Assembly: GCA_964388435.1 (NCBI GenBank)
Contig: CAYMAH010000006.1
Span: 1 to 33,637, forward strand
DNA from: DTNV01 sp964388435
GTDB taxonomy: Archaea; Micrarchaeota; Micrarchaeia; Norongarragalinales; UBA8480
Direction of reading: 5' to 3'
DNA: 33,637 nt
A program made the translations under genes and the position numbers. The notes below the pieces were generated by a model. It was not told the DNA's origin. It made no database searches and saw nothing but the letters and a program-made list of their open reading frames with translations. Below, piece by piece: positions 8,388 through 16,709 of this stretch. Position 1 is the stretch's first letter. Each line of letters opens with the position of its first letter.

Positions 8388-9059
8388 TCAAAGGTTTTTT
8401 TCAAGTATTTTTCTCACTTGAAAAAGGTTTTTAGCCTTGAAATCTGCGCCGGTCTTCCGGCTTGTAGCGTATTTCCCCTGAAAAACACGTATTGTTTTAA
8501 AACCGAGTTTTTTCATTGGAGTTATATCAATATCCTCCCTGTCCCCCACAATGAAACAGTCGCTTCTTTCAAACCCAAGCTTATCATAAAACTTGACAAA
8601 ACTTTTGACTTGCCTGCTATCATGCTTGTCCATCACGAAAACCTCGTCGAAAAAATCCGCTATTCCAAGAAGGTTTAACTTGTCCCATTGTTTTACCGGG
8701 CTTCCCCCGGTTAACAGAAATATTTTAACGTGCTTATCTTTAAGAAACAAGAGCAGGTCAAAACAGCCTGGCGCGATGAAATAAGAAAGAAGATTTTTTG
8801 CGGCGTGGTGCGCTAACACTCCGGAGCTTAATATTTTGTAATCGTTTTTGTGCCCAAGCCTTTCCATTAAAACGTTGTAGTGACCTTCGAAGTCTGAGCC
8901 GAATTCCGCGTAAATCCGGTCCAGCATTTTCCATTGTTTTGAGAAGGGCGTGTTTAACCCTCTTAGCATCATCGCTTCAACCGCCTGTCTTCTTGCAAAA
9001 AGGTTGAACCTCGTTGAAAGGTACAAAGTGTCATCCAAATCTAAAACAACCGCCTTCAA
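8388..9059 (-). CDS. HAD-superfamily hydrolase
   Basis: Phosphatase-type HAD protein of 223 residues. Motif I is 'DLDDTLY' with nucleophile D7 and acid D9, motif II is 'LLTGGSP', and motif IV is 'VGDREDID' before a 'GFKTIRV' strand; a helical cap lies between about 15 and 95. This layout matches HAD-IA, pyrimidine 5'-nucleotidase or phosphoglycolate-phosphatase-like enzymes, and the substrate is open. TTG at 9059 is preferred because GGTGAT lies 5 nt ahead and the protein then begins MKAVVLD as usual for the family. A TTG at 9065 would add two residues. The start overlaps the PolB stop, so translation is coupled to the polymerase. Confidence 0.88.
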   Translation of the reverse strand: MKAVVLDLDDTLYLSTRFNLFARRQAVEAMMLRGLNTPFSKQWKMLDRIYAEFGSDFEGHYNVLMERLGHKNDYKILSSGVLAHHAAKNLLSYFIAPGCFDLLLFLKDKHVKIFLLTGGSPVKQWDKLNLLGIADFFDEVFVMDKHDSRQVKSFVKFYDKLGFERSDCFIVGDREDIDITPMKKLGFKTIRVFQGKYATSRKTGADFKAKNLFQVRKILEKNL

Positions 9060-11398
9060 CTCCAATCACCGAATGTTTTTTGCCTGCTATCATTTAAAAG
9101 GTCTTCCTTTTTTATTCCAAGCTCTCCCAGGATTTTCAAAACAGCCGGCAGCACTTGATTGTTTATGTAATAATCAGCGTCGTAGTCTTTCGCGAATTCA
9201 AACAACTCGGCTTTTTCCGAGATGCTTTTTCCTTTTTTTGTTATTATAAAACCCACACTGCTCCCCGCTTCTATTTTTACTCCTTTTTTTTCAGCTTTCA
9301 AAGCCGCGCTGACTTCAGGGCTTAAGATTTCATAACTTTTCAGGCTTTTTGTTATCGTGGAGTGAATTTCAAGGTCTTGCAAATCCGCTTTTTCTTCTTT
9401 TAAGAGGGTTATGACTCTTTTCACTTCTGTTACCGCTTCGTCTAAATCTCCTTTTTTAAGAAGAGCCTCCAACACCTTTCTTTGTGTTTCCCTTGCTATT
9501 TTGCTCCAATCCCTTCTCACAAGCTCGAAACCCCTTATTTTTATTTTGCCATCCTTATTTATAAGCGCGTATTTTTTTTTAGCTCCAACCCCGACGCCAC
9601 CCTGCTTTTTGGCCACGAACACTCCTCTCGTGTAAAAATCTTCAAGCTCCAACTCCATCTTGCCTGGCAGAACCGAATTAATCTCTTCTCGGAAATCTTC
9701 GATTTTTTTCTCCTCCCCCTTATCATACAACAGGAACGCAGCGTCCGTATCATTATATAAAACTTTAAAACCTTTTTTTTCAGCCATTTCATTGACTTCC
9801 ATTATATATTTTCTTGCAAGGGCCGTAACGCTCTCCCCACACTCCCTGCTGTAAAACCTTGACCTAGGGTAAACCATGTACCCGTAAACCGCGTTTGCGA
9901 CTATCTTCAGAGCCCACTGCCTTGCGAAAAGAGACTTGTACTCAAGACTTTCATCGCCGAATTTTTTCATTTCTTTTTTCACTTCGGTTCTAGCGTTTAT
10001 CAGGTTTTCCAGTACCAGCGGAATCAAACCCTTTTTGGTTTTGCAGAACCTGTGGCCTTGCGGTGAAACGAAAGAATCTTCACAATCAATGTTTAGCGTG
10101 GAAGGGTCGATGTTGTATGATATTATTATAGAGGGGTAAAGACTTTTGAAGTCCAAGACAGCGATGTTGTCATATATTCCCGGGTTTGGCATTTTGACGA
10201 ACGCTCCTTGTATTGGATTGGAGTACCGTTCTTTGAAGCTTTCATCTTTTGGAAGAGTGGGTATGATCGTGTTTCTCTCAAATGATTTTCTCATTAAAAT
10301 CGATTCCACGAAGTTGCTCGCCGCGTTTCTTGAAGCGTCGAACAAGGGTATTCCGCCGAGTTTGGACAACTCCACTTCCAGGGGAGTCACAAAATCTAAT
10401 AATTCCAGGCAGGCTTTTGAATCATCCAAGCAGTATTCCACAAGAACATCCTCCTGTTCATTCCACATCTCGTAAATGTTTTTTTTAATCACCATTTTCT
10501 TTTTAAATCCAACGAGTTCTGTTGAAGCGCTTTCAAGCGTCAGACGGTGAAGTTTTACCGACCCTATAGCGTTTAGAAAAGATATCACCTTAAAAACGTC
10601 AACGTGTATTCTTCCGGCTATTTTAGCGGTTTTTTTAATTCCCTTTAAGAGCTTAATTCTGCTCCTGTCTCTTCCAAATGGAGTTTTCACTCCCAAAATC
10701 CTGCTTCTTTCAGCCAAGTAGGGCAGGTCGAATACATCGCTGTTATACCCGGAAATAACGTCGATTTTGTTCCTTTTCAATAACTCTGCAAACCCTTCTA
10801 TCATCTGTTTTTCGTTTTCAAAAACCTTTACAAAATCCTTTTTGAATTTTTTATAGGTTAAAACTCCCTCGATTTTTTTTCCTTTCACCATTCCAGCATA
10901 GCTTATCATCAAGCAGGGGTCTTTTGACGGGTTGGACATTCCCCTCTCGTTGTAAGTTTCAATGTCAAAACAGAGAATGTTCGGCTTGAAAACCCCGCTT
11001 TCTTCAACCGCTTTTATTTCCTTCACCTCATCCTCTTCATAATCCACTTCCACCATACCCGTTGGAATTAGCCCTTTATCTATTAGATATCTGTAAATGA
11101 ATTTAATATCGGCTTCGAAAACAGTTCCTTTTGATTCGAAAAAGCTTCTCTCTTTTTTTAATTCTTGAGGACTTTTGAATGAAACCTTCCATAACTCTAT
11201 CTTTTCAAATCCCAACAGTTTCTCGGTTTTTTCGAAAACAGCCCTCCCTTTCAAGCTTTCAATCTCCCCTTTGAAATAAAAGTATGGCTTGAAATTCTTG
11301 TCGAACAACCTGAAAGCCCTCCCTTTCTCTGATTTAAGTATTAATCTAATGTTTTCCTTAAACAGGTCAATATCCATTAAAAAGGCTTTTTCCTTCAT
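9056..11398 (-). CDS. polB: Family B DNA polymerase
   Basis: Replicative-type DNA polymerase with 3'-5' proofreading, 780 residues, the normal archaeal PolB length and intein-free. Exo I is 'DIETYNE' (D145, E147), Exo II is 'YNSDVFDLPYL' (about 218-228) and Exo III is 'YCLDDSKAC' (D325/D326). Polymerase motif A is 'DFKSLYPSII' (D416), motif B is 'KIVANAVYG' (K498, Y505) and motif C is 'YNDTDAAF' (D550, D552). A downstream 'KKKYAL' fits the KKxY element. The N-terminal 130 residues form the archaeal N domain. All catalytic acids are present. The Ser usual in motifs B (N-S-x-Y-G) and C (D-T-D-S) is Ala in both. The start at 11398 lies 31 nt after TTTAAAAA. Confidence 0.96.
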   Translation of the reverse strand: MKEKAFLMDIDLFKENIRLILKSEKGRAFRLFDKNFKPYFYFKGEIESLKGRAVFEKTEKLLGFEKIELWKVSFKSPQELKKERSFFESKGTVFEADIKFIYRYLIDKGLIPTGMVEVDYEEDEVKEIKAVEESGVFKPNILCFDIETYNERGMSNPSKDPCLMISYAGMVKGKKIEGVLTYKKFKKDFVKVFENEKQMIEGFAELLKRNKIDVISGYNSDVFDLPYLAERSRILGVKTPFGRDRSRIKLLKGIKKTAKIAGRIHVDVFKVISFLNAIGSVKLHRLTLESASTELVGFKKKMVIKKNIYEMWNEQEDVLVEYCLDDSKACLELLDFVTPLEVELSKLGGIPLFDASRNAASNFVESILMRKSFERNTIIPTLPKDESFKERYSNPIQGAFVKMPNPGIYDNIAVLDFKSLYPSIIISYNIDPSTLNIDCEDSFVSPQGHRFCKTKKGLIPLVLENLINARTEVKKEMKKFGDESLEYKSLFARQWALKIVANAVYGYMVYPRSRFYSRECGESVTALARKYIMEVNEMAEKKGFKVLYNDTDAAFLLYDKGEEKKIEDFREEINSVLPGKMELELEDFYTRGVFVAKKQGGVGVGAKKKYALINKDGKIKIRGFELVRRDWSKIARETQRKVLEALLKKGDLDEAVTEVKRVITLLKEEKADLQDLEIHSTITKSLKSYEILSPEVSAALKAEKKGVKIEAGSSVGFIITKKGKSISEKAELFEFAKDYDADYYINNQVLPAVLKILGELGIKKEDLLNDSRQKTFGDWS
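9065..9070 (-). promoter_or_regulatory. Ribosome binding site (GGTGAT) inside the end of PolB
   Basis: GGTGAT on the minus strand, 5 nt ahead of the TTG at 9059. It decides the HAD start and shows reinitiation after the PolB stop. Confidence 0.55.
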
Positions 11399-11421
11399 GA
11401 ATAGTTTTTAGCAACAAGTGA

Positions 11422-11429
11422 TTTTTAAA
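11422..11429 (-). promoter_or_regulatory. TATA box for the polB-HAD operon
   Basis: TTTAAAAA on the minus strand begins 31 nt ahead of the PolB ATG. It is the likely promoter of the two-gene unit. Confidence 0.65.
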
Positions 11430-11461
11430 GTTAATCTAAAAGGGCATAAAACAAAATAAGC

Positions 11462-12736
11462 TTAACCCGATGCTTTGCACACGTCATTGCATTCTGGCGG
11501 CACCGCGCTAGTTCTCCTCCAATAATCGCAACAGGTTTGAGTGTTTGAACATATCTCGCTTACGCTTATTTGAGCTATGTCGTTAGCGCACTGTTCTGAC
11601 TCAGCTAGTTTGGTGCTTCCAACCTGGTTTTCAGCATTGGTTGCAGCTTCTGCGGGCGTGGTTATAAAGTTTGAAAGGTCGTTGAAAAAGCTTTTACCGT
11701 ATTGAACCGCCTTTTGTAGGTATCCGCTGACAGGCGTTATCGTGACATTTACAATGCTCACACTGTAAGAGTTGGTGAAAGTGCTGGTTGAAGGGTCTGC
11801 CTTTAACTCAATACTCCAGCCAAGGCTGGTGGTACCACCGCTGAAATTTGACAAATTAAGATCAAAGGGATTTGCAGCGTTTAACAAAACTCCAGAACCC
11901 TGATTTGAATAATAACTTACAGCCAAACCCTGCTTTTTAACGTCCGTGAAATTAATGAATATGGGAACCGCATCGATTCTGAGAGAGGTAATTTCATCAG
12001 GATTATACATTCTTTCCACCATAATGCTGAAATTTGCAGGCAGCGAACCGTTATAATCATAATTAAAAGATTTTGTTGAGAATGAAGTGTTTACAATCCA
12101 AGAGCCAGTTGAATCGTTGAAGGTCATCGTTTCATTTTGAGTTTGGTTTAAAAAAAGCGAGTTGTTGCCTGAAACTGATGTTATTGAAATTGAAAAGTTT
12201 GAATTTGACAGATTTAACGGAAGGTAGCATTTGGATTGCGGGTTGAATGCCAGTCCATAGTAAGTGAAGTTGAAAGTGTTTGTCGAGTTTGAAACATTGA
12301 CTATTTTATTTAGACTGTTTGAAAAAGTTGGGTTTTTGTTGTTAAAACTATTCAGGTTGCTGCTTGTTTCGTTTACGGGAAAGTATGTGAATGAAGATTG
12401 ATTGTTTAAAGTAACGTTTACGGATAAGTTTTGGTTGTAGAATCCCGTTTCGTTCAAAACAGTGCTTGAAGCTGTTTGATTGGCGCAAGTTTGAAGTGAA
12501 GCGTTGAATTCATATAAAATATTGTTTTGGTTATCGCAGAGTTCTTTGTACAAAACAGGATTGCTTACTTGGGTTATAGTGGTATTAAATACGGTGAAAT
12601 TAAGCACTGGAAATATCGGATAAACACCGGGAGCCTGACTTGTATTATATGAATTATAACTGCCGCAAGAGTTTGTTGTTAGGTACTGAGCTGAAATCAA
12701 CCCGGCAATTAAGAAAAACAAAAAAGTTGTTTTCAT
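11462..12736 (-). CDS. Secreted sequon-rich protein with Cys-rich C-terminus
   Basis: Family not recognised. The ATG at 12736 gives a signal peptide (MKTTFLFFLIAGLISA) and lies 30 nt after TTTAAAAA; a longer form from 12790 would bury the signal sequence and overlap the upstream gene. The mature 424-residue protein is rich in Asn, Ser and Thr with many N-x-S/T sequons and beta-type patterning, and has no membrane anchor. The last 45 residues hold six cysteines (E-Q-C, E-I-C, Q-T-C-C, E-C, V-C), suggesting a small disulfide-bonded module. It is transcribed with, or just after, the anchored protein gene at 12783. An envelope-exposed or released glycoprotein is likely. Confidence 0.75.
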   Translation of the reverse strand: MKTTFLFFLIAGLISAQYLTTNSCGSYNSYNTSQAPGVYPIFPVLNFTVFNTTITQVSNPVLYKELCDNQNNILYEFNASLQTCANQTASSTVLNETGFYNQNLSVNVTLNNQSSFTYFPVNETSSNLNSFNNKNPTFSNSLNKIVNVSNSTNTFNFTYYGLAFNPQSKCYLPLNLSNSNFSISITSVSGNNSLFLNQTQNETMTFNDSTGSWIVNTSFSTKSFNYDYNGSLPANFSIMVERMYNPDEITSLRIDAVPIFINFTDVKKQGLAVSYYSNQGSGVLLNAANPFDLNLSNFSGGTTSLGWSIELKADPSTSTFTNSYSVSIVNVTITPVSGYLQKAVQYGKSFFNDLSNFITTPAEAATNAENQVGSTKLAESEQCANDIAQISVSEICSNTQTCCDYWRRTSAVPPECNDVCKASG

Positions 12737-12758
12737 GGTTTTATAAGAAAAGTCAACG

Positions 12759-12766
12759 TTTTTAAA
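12759..12766 (-). promoter_or_regulatory. TATA box (TTTAAAAA)
   Basis: It begins 30 nt upstream of the ATG at 12736 and just after the preceding gene's stop. It selects the signal-peptide start. Confidence 0.6.
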
Positions 12767-12782
12767 TCTTGAGTTTTTCATT

Positions 12783-13466
12783 TCACCCACACCTTAAGTA
12801 GAGATTACTTTCCAACGTTGATTCTTCCTTTTGAAATCCTTGAGAAAAGCCCTGCAGAATTCTCGTTGTATTTGCAGTGCTTGCCTGGCTTGCAAGCATT
12901 GAAAAAACAAGAGTGTTGTTTAACATCGCTGAAGCGTTTAAAACTTCACCTGCTGATTTATTAAGGAAAAACAAGCTTCTGATGTAAACCTGCTTGTTGG
13001 CGCAGAGGTTTGCTCCCACAGTCTGGTTGTCTTGAATTAATAAGAAATTCAGATAATCCTTATTTGCAGTTGCAAGCTCTACAACCGCTCCCGCGTATGA
13101 AATGAAAAAGTTTTTGTCAGTTAAAGCTGAAAGGTTGGAATTTGATTCAAAAGAAGTTAAATCAGCTATTGTCTGGTTCAAAATGTTTGAAGCGTTTGAA
13201 TCGTTGAGAAAAGATATTCCCGATAAAACGCTTGACATTGGATTTATTATGACTCCCAAATCATTTAGAGCGGTAGAGTCATTGTAGTGAGAAGATAAAG
13301 GAATAGCGCCTTGAGAAGTTGAAGAGGGTGAGATAATGGGCGTTGAAGTATTTTGTGACGGAGTTTCTGACAGTGTTGAATGGTTTTGAATTGAATTAAA
13401 ATACCAAAAACCCATTGCCACAAGCACAATGACGGCTGTTATTGCAATCCATCCAGAGTTTTCCAT
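12783..13466 (-). CDS. Single-pass anchored extracytoplasmic protein
   Basis: Not recognised. The protein has 227 residues with an N-terminal membrane segment (about 6-25, after the charged start MENSGW) and a Ser/Asn/Thr-rich linker (about 30-60). A helical, sequon-containing domain follows, with Cys in 'ANLCANK' and at the end 'LRCG'. The topology is probably N-in, with the bulk outside. TTTAAAAA lies 39 nt upstream of the ATG, a little further than for other genes here. The gap to the next minus-strand gene is 46 nt and contains that gene's own TATA box. Confidence 0.7.
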   Translation of the reverse strand: MENSGWIAITAVIVLVAMGFWYFNSIQNHSTLSETPSQNTSTPIISPSSTSQGAIPLSSHYNDSTALNDLGVIINPMSSVLSGISFLNDSNASNILNQTIADLTSFESNSNLSALTDKNFFISYAGAVVELATANKDYLNFLLIQDNQTVGANLCANKQVYIRSLFFLNKSAGEVLNASAMLNNTLVFSMLASQASTANTTRILQGFSQGFQKEESTLESNLYLRCG

Positions 13467-13630
13467 ATTAAAACAGCATATTAACTTTAATTCAATGTTT
13501 TTAAAAATGTTTTGTTTTTTATATTTTGCTCATGTTAGAAACTTAAAAGTCAAAACAAGGTTTACAAGTTTACGGCGCAGCACTTATTGACATGAAAAAT
13601 AAAAAAAAATGCGACAACTCCAACAAAACA

Positions 13631-13638
13631 TTTAAAAA
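13631..13638 (+). promoter_or_regulatory. TATA box (TTTAAAAA)
   Basis: It begins 30 nt before the ATG at 13661, consistent with a leaderless transcript, in the divergent region between 13466 and 13661. Confidence 0.65.
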
Positions 13639-13660
13639 ATAATTTGTTTAAGAATAATCA

Positions 13661-14755
13661 ATGCCAAGAACAGTCAAAAAGTTTGAATACAATCATAGGG
13701 TTTTGGGAGTTGCTATCTTGGTGCTGGGACTTATAATATTTTTAGCTTCGCTGTTTCTTTTCTCTGAATTTACAAACGGCATCGTGGGAAAGGGCGTTTC
13801 TGATTACCTAAGCGGTCTAAGCACGATACTTGCTTACTCCGGTCTTTTTGCATTTAGTTTGTTGGTTATTTTTTCTGGAGCGCGGATCTACAAAAAGAGC
13901 GAGGTTATTGACGTTAAAGCAGGTTACCTGATGGGATTTTGCACTCTGATGCTTGCGCTAACTATTCTGTTTTCAGCATTTACTTTTGCTTACGAGTTGA
14001 TATCACCCCCTTCTGGAGTTGTTTATGACGTTGCTCTTTATTCTGCTATGATTGTATCATTTCTTTTCTTCGGGATTATCACACTCTATCTTTTCACTAT
14101 TGTCTCCAAAAAGTACGGACTGAATCTCAAGAATATCTCGATTTTTGGAGCGATTGTTTTGCTCGCTTTAATGGTTTTTATATACTCAATGCCTAAAAAC
14201 GCATTTAATCCCTATGGATATAGCCAAGTCCAGAGCGTTCAATTCACGAACAACCCAATATTTGAATTTTTGAACGGAACTCCTGTCAAAGGAGCTGAAG
14301 TTGACGCTTACGTAGACCGGTACAACAATGGAAGTTTGACGCGCATAGGTACATATTACACCGATTCAAACGGGTGGATAGATGTCTCCAACCTTTCAAG
14401 AGCTCTTGAATCTGAAATTTCAAATAGCGGCGTAAATGACATGGTTGGTTTGGTGGTGTACGCTAAAACCGATAATTACGAGGGTTATGGTTATTTAGAC
14501 TACAGTTATCATTATGCCGGCAATGGCGGTGGCGGCGGGGGAATCAACATTATTTATCTCATAAACAACGAGTCCTATTATCCTCATGATTCTTACGGCT
14601 TGATGCCGGGAATTTACATTGTTAACAACACTGTTTTGTACTACGGGAGTTTAAGCTACAATGATTTTCTTGTTTGTTTTAACCAGCAACAACAGGAGTG
14701 CATTCAGGCGACAAACTGCAGTTCAGGACAATGCAACGTTAGCGTTATCAGGTGA
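13661..14755 (+). CDS. Five-TM membrane protein with external transthyretin-like domain
   Basis: Not a recognised family as a whole. The 364 residues have five membrane segments (about 13-35, 53-73, 87-110, 120-145, 156-174). Outside is a domain beginning 'NPIFEFLNGTPVKGAEVDAY' and continuing '..Y.DSNGWIDVSNL', the pattern of carboxypeptidase-regulatory/transthyretin-like folds that also recurs in the giant protein at the right of the window. A Gly-rich loop (GNGGGGGG) precedes a C-terminal segment with four Cys (C-F, E-C-I, T-N-C-S, Q-C-N). It may be a membrane partner of the machinery in the following cluster; that is inference. Confidence 0.75.
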   Translation: MPRTVKKFEYNHRVLGVAILVLGLIIFLASLFLFSEFTNGIVGKGVSDYLSGLSTILAYSGLFAFSLLVIFSGARIYKKSEVIDVKAGYLMGFCTLMLALTILFSAFTFAYELISPPSGVVYDVALYSAMIVSFLFFGIITLYLFTIVSKKYGLNLKNISIFGAIVLLALMVFIYSMPKNAFNPYGYSQVQSVQFTNNPIFEFLNGTPVKGAEVDAYVDRYNNGSLTRIGTYYTDSNGWIDVSNLSRALESEISNSGVNDMVGLVVYAKTDNYEGYGYLDYSYHYAGNGGGGGGINIIYLINNESYYPHDSYGLMPGIYIVNNTVLYYGSLSYNDFLVCFNQQQQECIQATNCSSGQCNVSVIR

Positions 14756-14777
14756 AAGTTATTCAATCAGAAACTTA

Positions 14778-14783
14778 TTTAAA
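14778..14783 (+). promoter_or_regulatory. TATA box (TTTAAA)
   Basis: It begins 29 nt before the ATG at 14807, giving the coiled-coil gene its own promoter. Confidence 0.6.
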
Positions 14784-14806
14784 CAATCACACTTAAAAAA
14801 AGAAGC

Positions 14807-15151
14807 ATGGTTGAAAAAGAAAGCGACTTGAAAAGCACCGTCAGAAGTCTTGAGTCTAAAATAGGCATTTTGGAAGAACAGATTAGGACAATGCAGAAAA
14901 ATGAGGAAATTGTGGGAAGAACTTTAATCACTTTAAACCAGAAGGTCAAAAAGTTTGAAGAGGGCGGCTCTGAGATTAAAACAAGCGCTTCGCAAGAGCC
15001 CGGGGATTTAAGCGAAAAGTTCGCAACGAAGGAGGAGTTGAAGGAATTAAAATACACCATTGATATGATCAACCCTCTTCAGTATGCCACTCTTGACCAG
15101 GTTAAGGAAGCTGTGGACGAGATTCTTGAAAAAAAATTGAAGAAAACATGA
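14807..15151 (+). CDS. Small coiled-coil protein
   Basis: Cytoplasmic protein of 114 residues. Residues about 3-50 are a heptad-patterned coiled coil (LKSTVRSLESKIGILEEQI). A short flexible Ser/Glu linker follows, then a conserved-looking C-terminal helical segment 'ELKYTIDMINPLQYATLDQV'. There is no membrane segment. The C-terminal phrase resembles short segments in archaeal adaptor proteins, but I cannot assign a family; a relation to archaellum FlaC/D/E proteins was considered and not supported. It is convergent with the HerA-like gene (12-nt gap) and close to another small helical protein, so an accessory or oligomerisation role is plausible. Confidence 0.7.
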   Translation: MVEKESDLKSTVRSLESKIGILEEQIRTMQKNEEIVGRTLITLNQKVKKFEEGGSEIKTSASQEPGDLSEKFATKEELKELKYTIDMINPLQYATLDQVKEAVDEILEKKLKKT

Positions 15152-15163
15152 TTTTTGAGGTTT

Positions 15164-16579
15164 TTATTCCACGCATTGAGAGAAAGTCGGCCTTATTGAG
15201 AACCTTACTTTTTTCTCTCCTTTCTCTTCCATGAAAACATCGCTTCCAACCAAGTTGAAAGTTACCGAAAAGTCAATTGGGTTTATATCCAGCTCGTTTT
15301 CTGCTTGCAATGCGAATCCACCCCCTTTTTTCTTGAATCTTTTCAACAGTAATTGAAGTTCATCGCTTAACAATGCCGCGTCCTGAGTGAACACAAAGAA
15401 GACGCTCAACCCTTCGACAGTTGGCGGCGAAGACAATGATTCGAGAAAAGAGTGAATGAAAAGGTGCTGAATTTCCGGCGGGAATAAACTCAAGTTTAAT
15501 TGAATTATTTTTCCGGCTCCCTCGCGCCATGGAACGGTAAGTTCGGGAGTTATGTTTTTAGCGAACAGAGTTGAAAAACCTTTTTGAATTATTTTAAGGA
15601 CTCTGACGGTTCTGTAAAGAAGGTATTGCGAAAAACCCTTTTCATTTTCTATTTTGGATATGAAGTCGCTTATGCTTCCTATGCTTTGCTTTTCCTTGTC
15701 GAAAATCTGTTTTATTATTGGAGCCACATCGCTTGACTGGAGTTTAAATGTTGATAGGAAAAGATCTGAAGAGCATTTTGAAAGGTCAACGAACAATCCC
15801 TCACCCAAAGTGAGCGTTTTGAACGAAAATCCAACCGGCTCTTTCATGTTGAAGTTTTTGAAGTTTTCTGTTTTAGTGTTTGGAATTGAAAAACCGTTTA
15901 GCGAGTTTATAGCATCGAATATAATTGTAACCACGCTGTTTTTGGCTGTTTCTTCCGTCAAAACCTGAAGAACATGTAGTCTTTCTTTTTTCCCGTTTCC
16001 TATAACCACCGCGCTGTCAAGGCTTGAAAGCTTGACGCTTATTTCTCTCTCGTCATTTTTTCCTATAAACAAGTTTCTGGTGGTGAAAGGCTTTCCCCCA
16101 ATGGATAGCGGGTTTAGAAGAGCAAATATCAGGGAAGGATCCCCTGTAAGAATTCTTTCAACCTCTTCTTCAATGTTCAACCCGGTGGTTAGTTTTAGCT
16201 TGAGGTTATCAAAGCCGGTTCCAGCGTTTTTAAGCTCTTCGTACTGAGAGGACACGATATTTATAAACGCTTCTTGAGAAAATTCAGAGTATTTAGGAGA
16301 GGATGAAACAATGAGAAAAGAATGCACACCTTGTTTTGAGCCTTTTTCTATTAGAATAAAATCCCTTCCCACGCTTTTAAGTAAGGCGGTGTCTCCTTCC
16401 ACCACAAAGAACTTCTGCATTACCACCACCAAACCAACAACTTTTGATTCTTTTTTTTCAAAAAGAACCATTAAAAATAACTTTTCCGGGTTTTCGTAAA
16501 GACTTACGGGATAGCCGCCCCACTCTGCACCCACTATTTTCCTCCACGGACCGAACGGCAAGTCCAACTCTTCAGCCAT
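15164..16579 (-). CDS. HerA/VirB4-like protein with degenerate ATPase motifs
   Basis: The 471-residue fold order matches the HerA-FtsK superfamily. An alpha-beta N-terminal part (about 1-165) leads into 'LFIGKNDEREISVKLSSLDSA', the usual lead-in strand, then 'VVIGNGKKERLHVL' where the P-loop should be and 'VVTIIFDAINS' for the next strand. Later 'IIQLNLSLFPPEIQHLFIHSFLESL' and 'LSVFFVFTQDAALLSDELQLLLKRFKKKGGGFALQ' match the strand carrying Walker B and the distal strand with the Gln sensor. The G-x(4)-G-K-S/T loop is broken (K replaces S/T and the loop is shortened) and Walker B lacks D-E. It is probably a structural pseudo-ATPase. No strong promoter was seen; a TTTAAG box lies 38 nt upstream. 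Confidence 0.65.
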   Translation of the reverse strand: MAEELDLPFGPWRKIVGAEWGGYPVSLYENPEKLFLMVLFEKKESKVVGLVVVMQKFFVVEGDTALLKSVGRDFILIEKGSKQGVHSFLIVSSSPKYSEFSQEAFINIVSSQYEELKNAGTGFDNLKLKLTTGLNIEEEVERILTGDPSLIFALLNPLSIGGKPFTTRNLFIGKNDEREISVKLSSLDSAVVIGNGKKERLHVLQVLTEETAKNSVVTIIFDAINSLNGFSIPNTKTENFKNFNMKEPVGFSFKTLTLGEGLFVDLSKCSSDLFLSTFKLQSSDVAPIIKQIFDKEKQSIGSISDFISKIENEKGFSQYLLYRTVRVLKIIQKGFSTLFAKNITPELTVPWREGAGKIIQLNLSLFPPEIQHLFIHSFLESLSSPPTVEGLSVFFVFTQDAALLSDELQLLLKRFKKKGGGFALQAENELDINPIDFSVTFNLVGSDVFMEEKGEKKVRFSIRPTFSQCVE

Positions 16580-16676
16580 GTTTTATATCAGTTTTTTATT
16601 AAGCGCAGTTACTTAAAAAACCTTTTCCCATTATTATTATCAAAGCATTTTTCAATCCCTTTCTTAAAGCGGAAGT

Positions 16677-16684
16677 TTTAAAAA
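16677..16684 (+). promoter_or_regulatory. TATA box (TTTAAAAA)
   Basis: It begins 33 nt before the ATG at 16710. This supports that ATG over an in-frame TTG at 16689. Confidence 0.6.
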
Positions 16685-16709
16685 ACACTTGAACAGAAAG
16701 TATAATTTC

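Noticed and set aside
9411..10488. Plus-strand ORFs opposite the polymerase gene
   Set aside because: They are antisense to a fully conserved PolB with every motif in frame, and the translations show no domain or membrane logic.
14807..15151. Archaellum FlaC/D/E-type accessory protein
   Set aside because: There is a coiled coil, but no archaellin, FlaI or FlaJ gene nearby, and the FlaD/E core motif is not visible.
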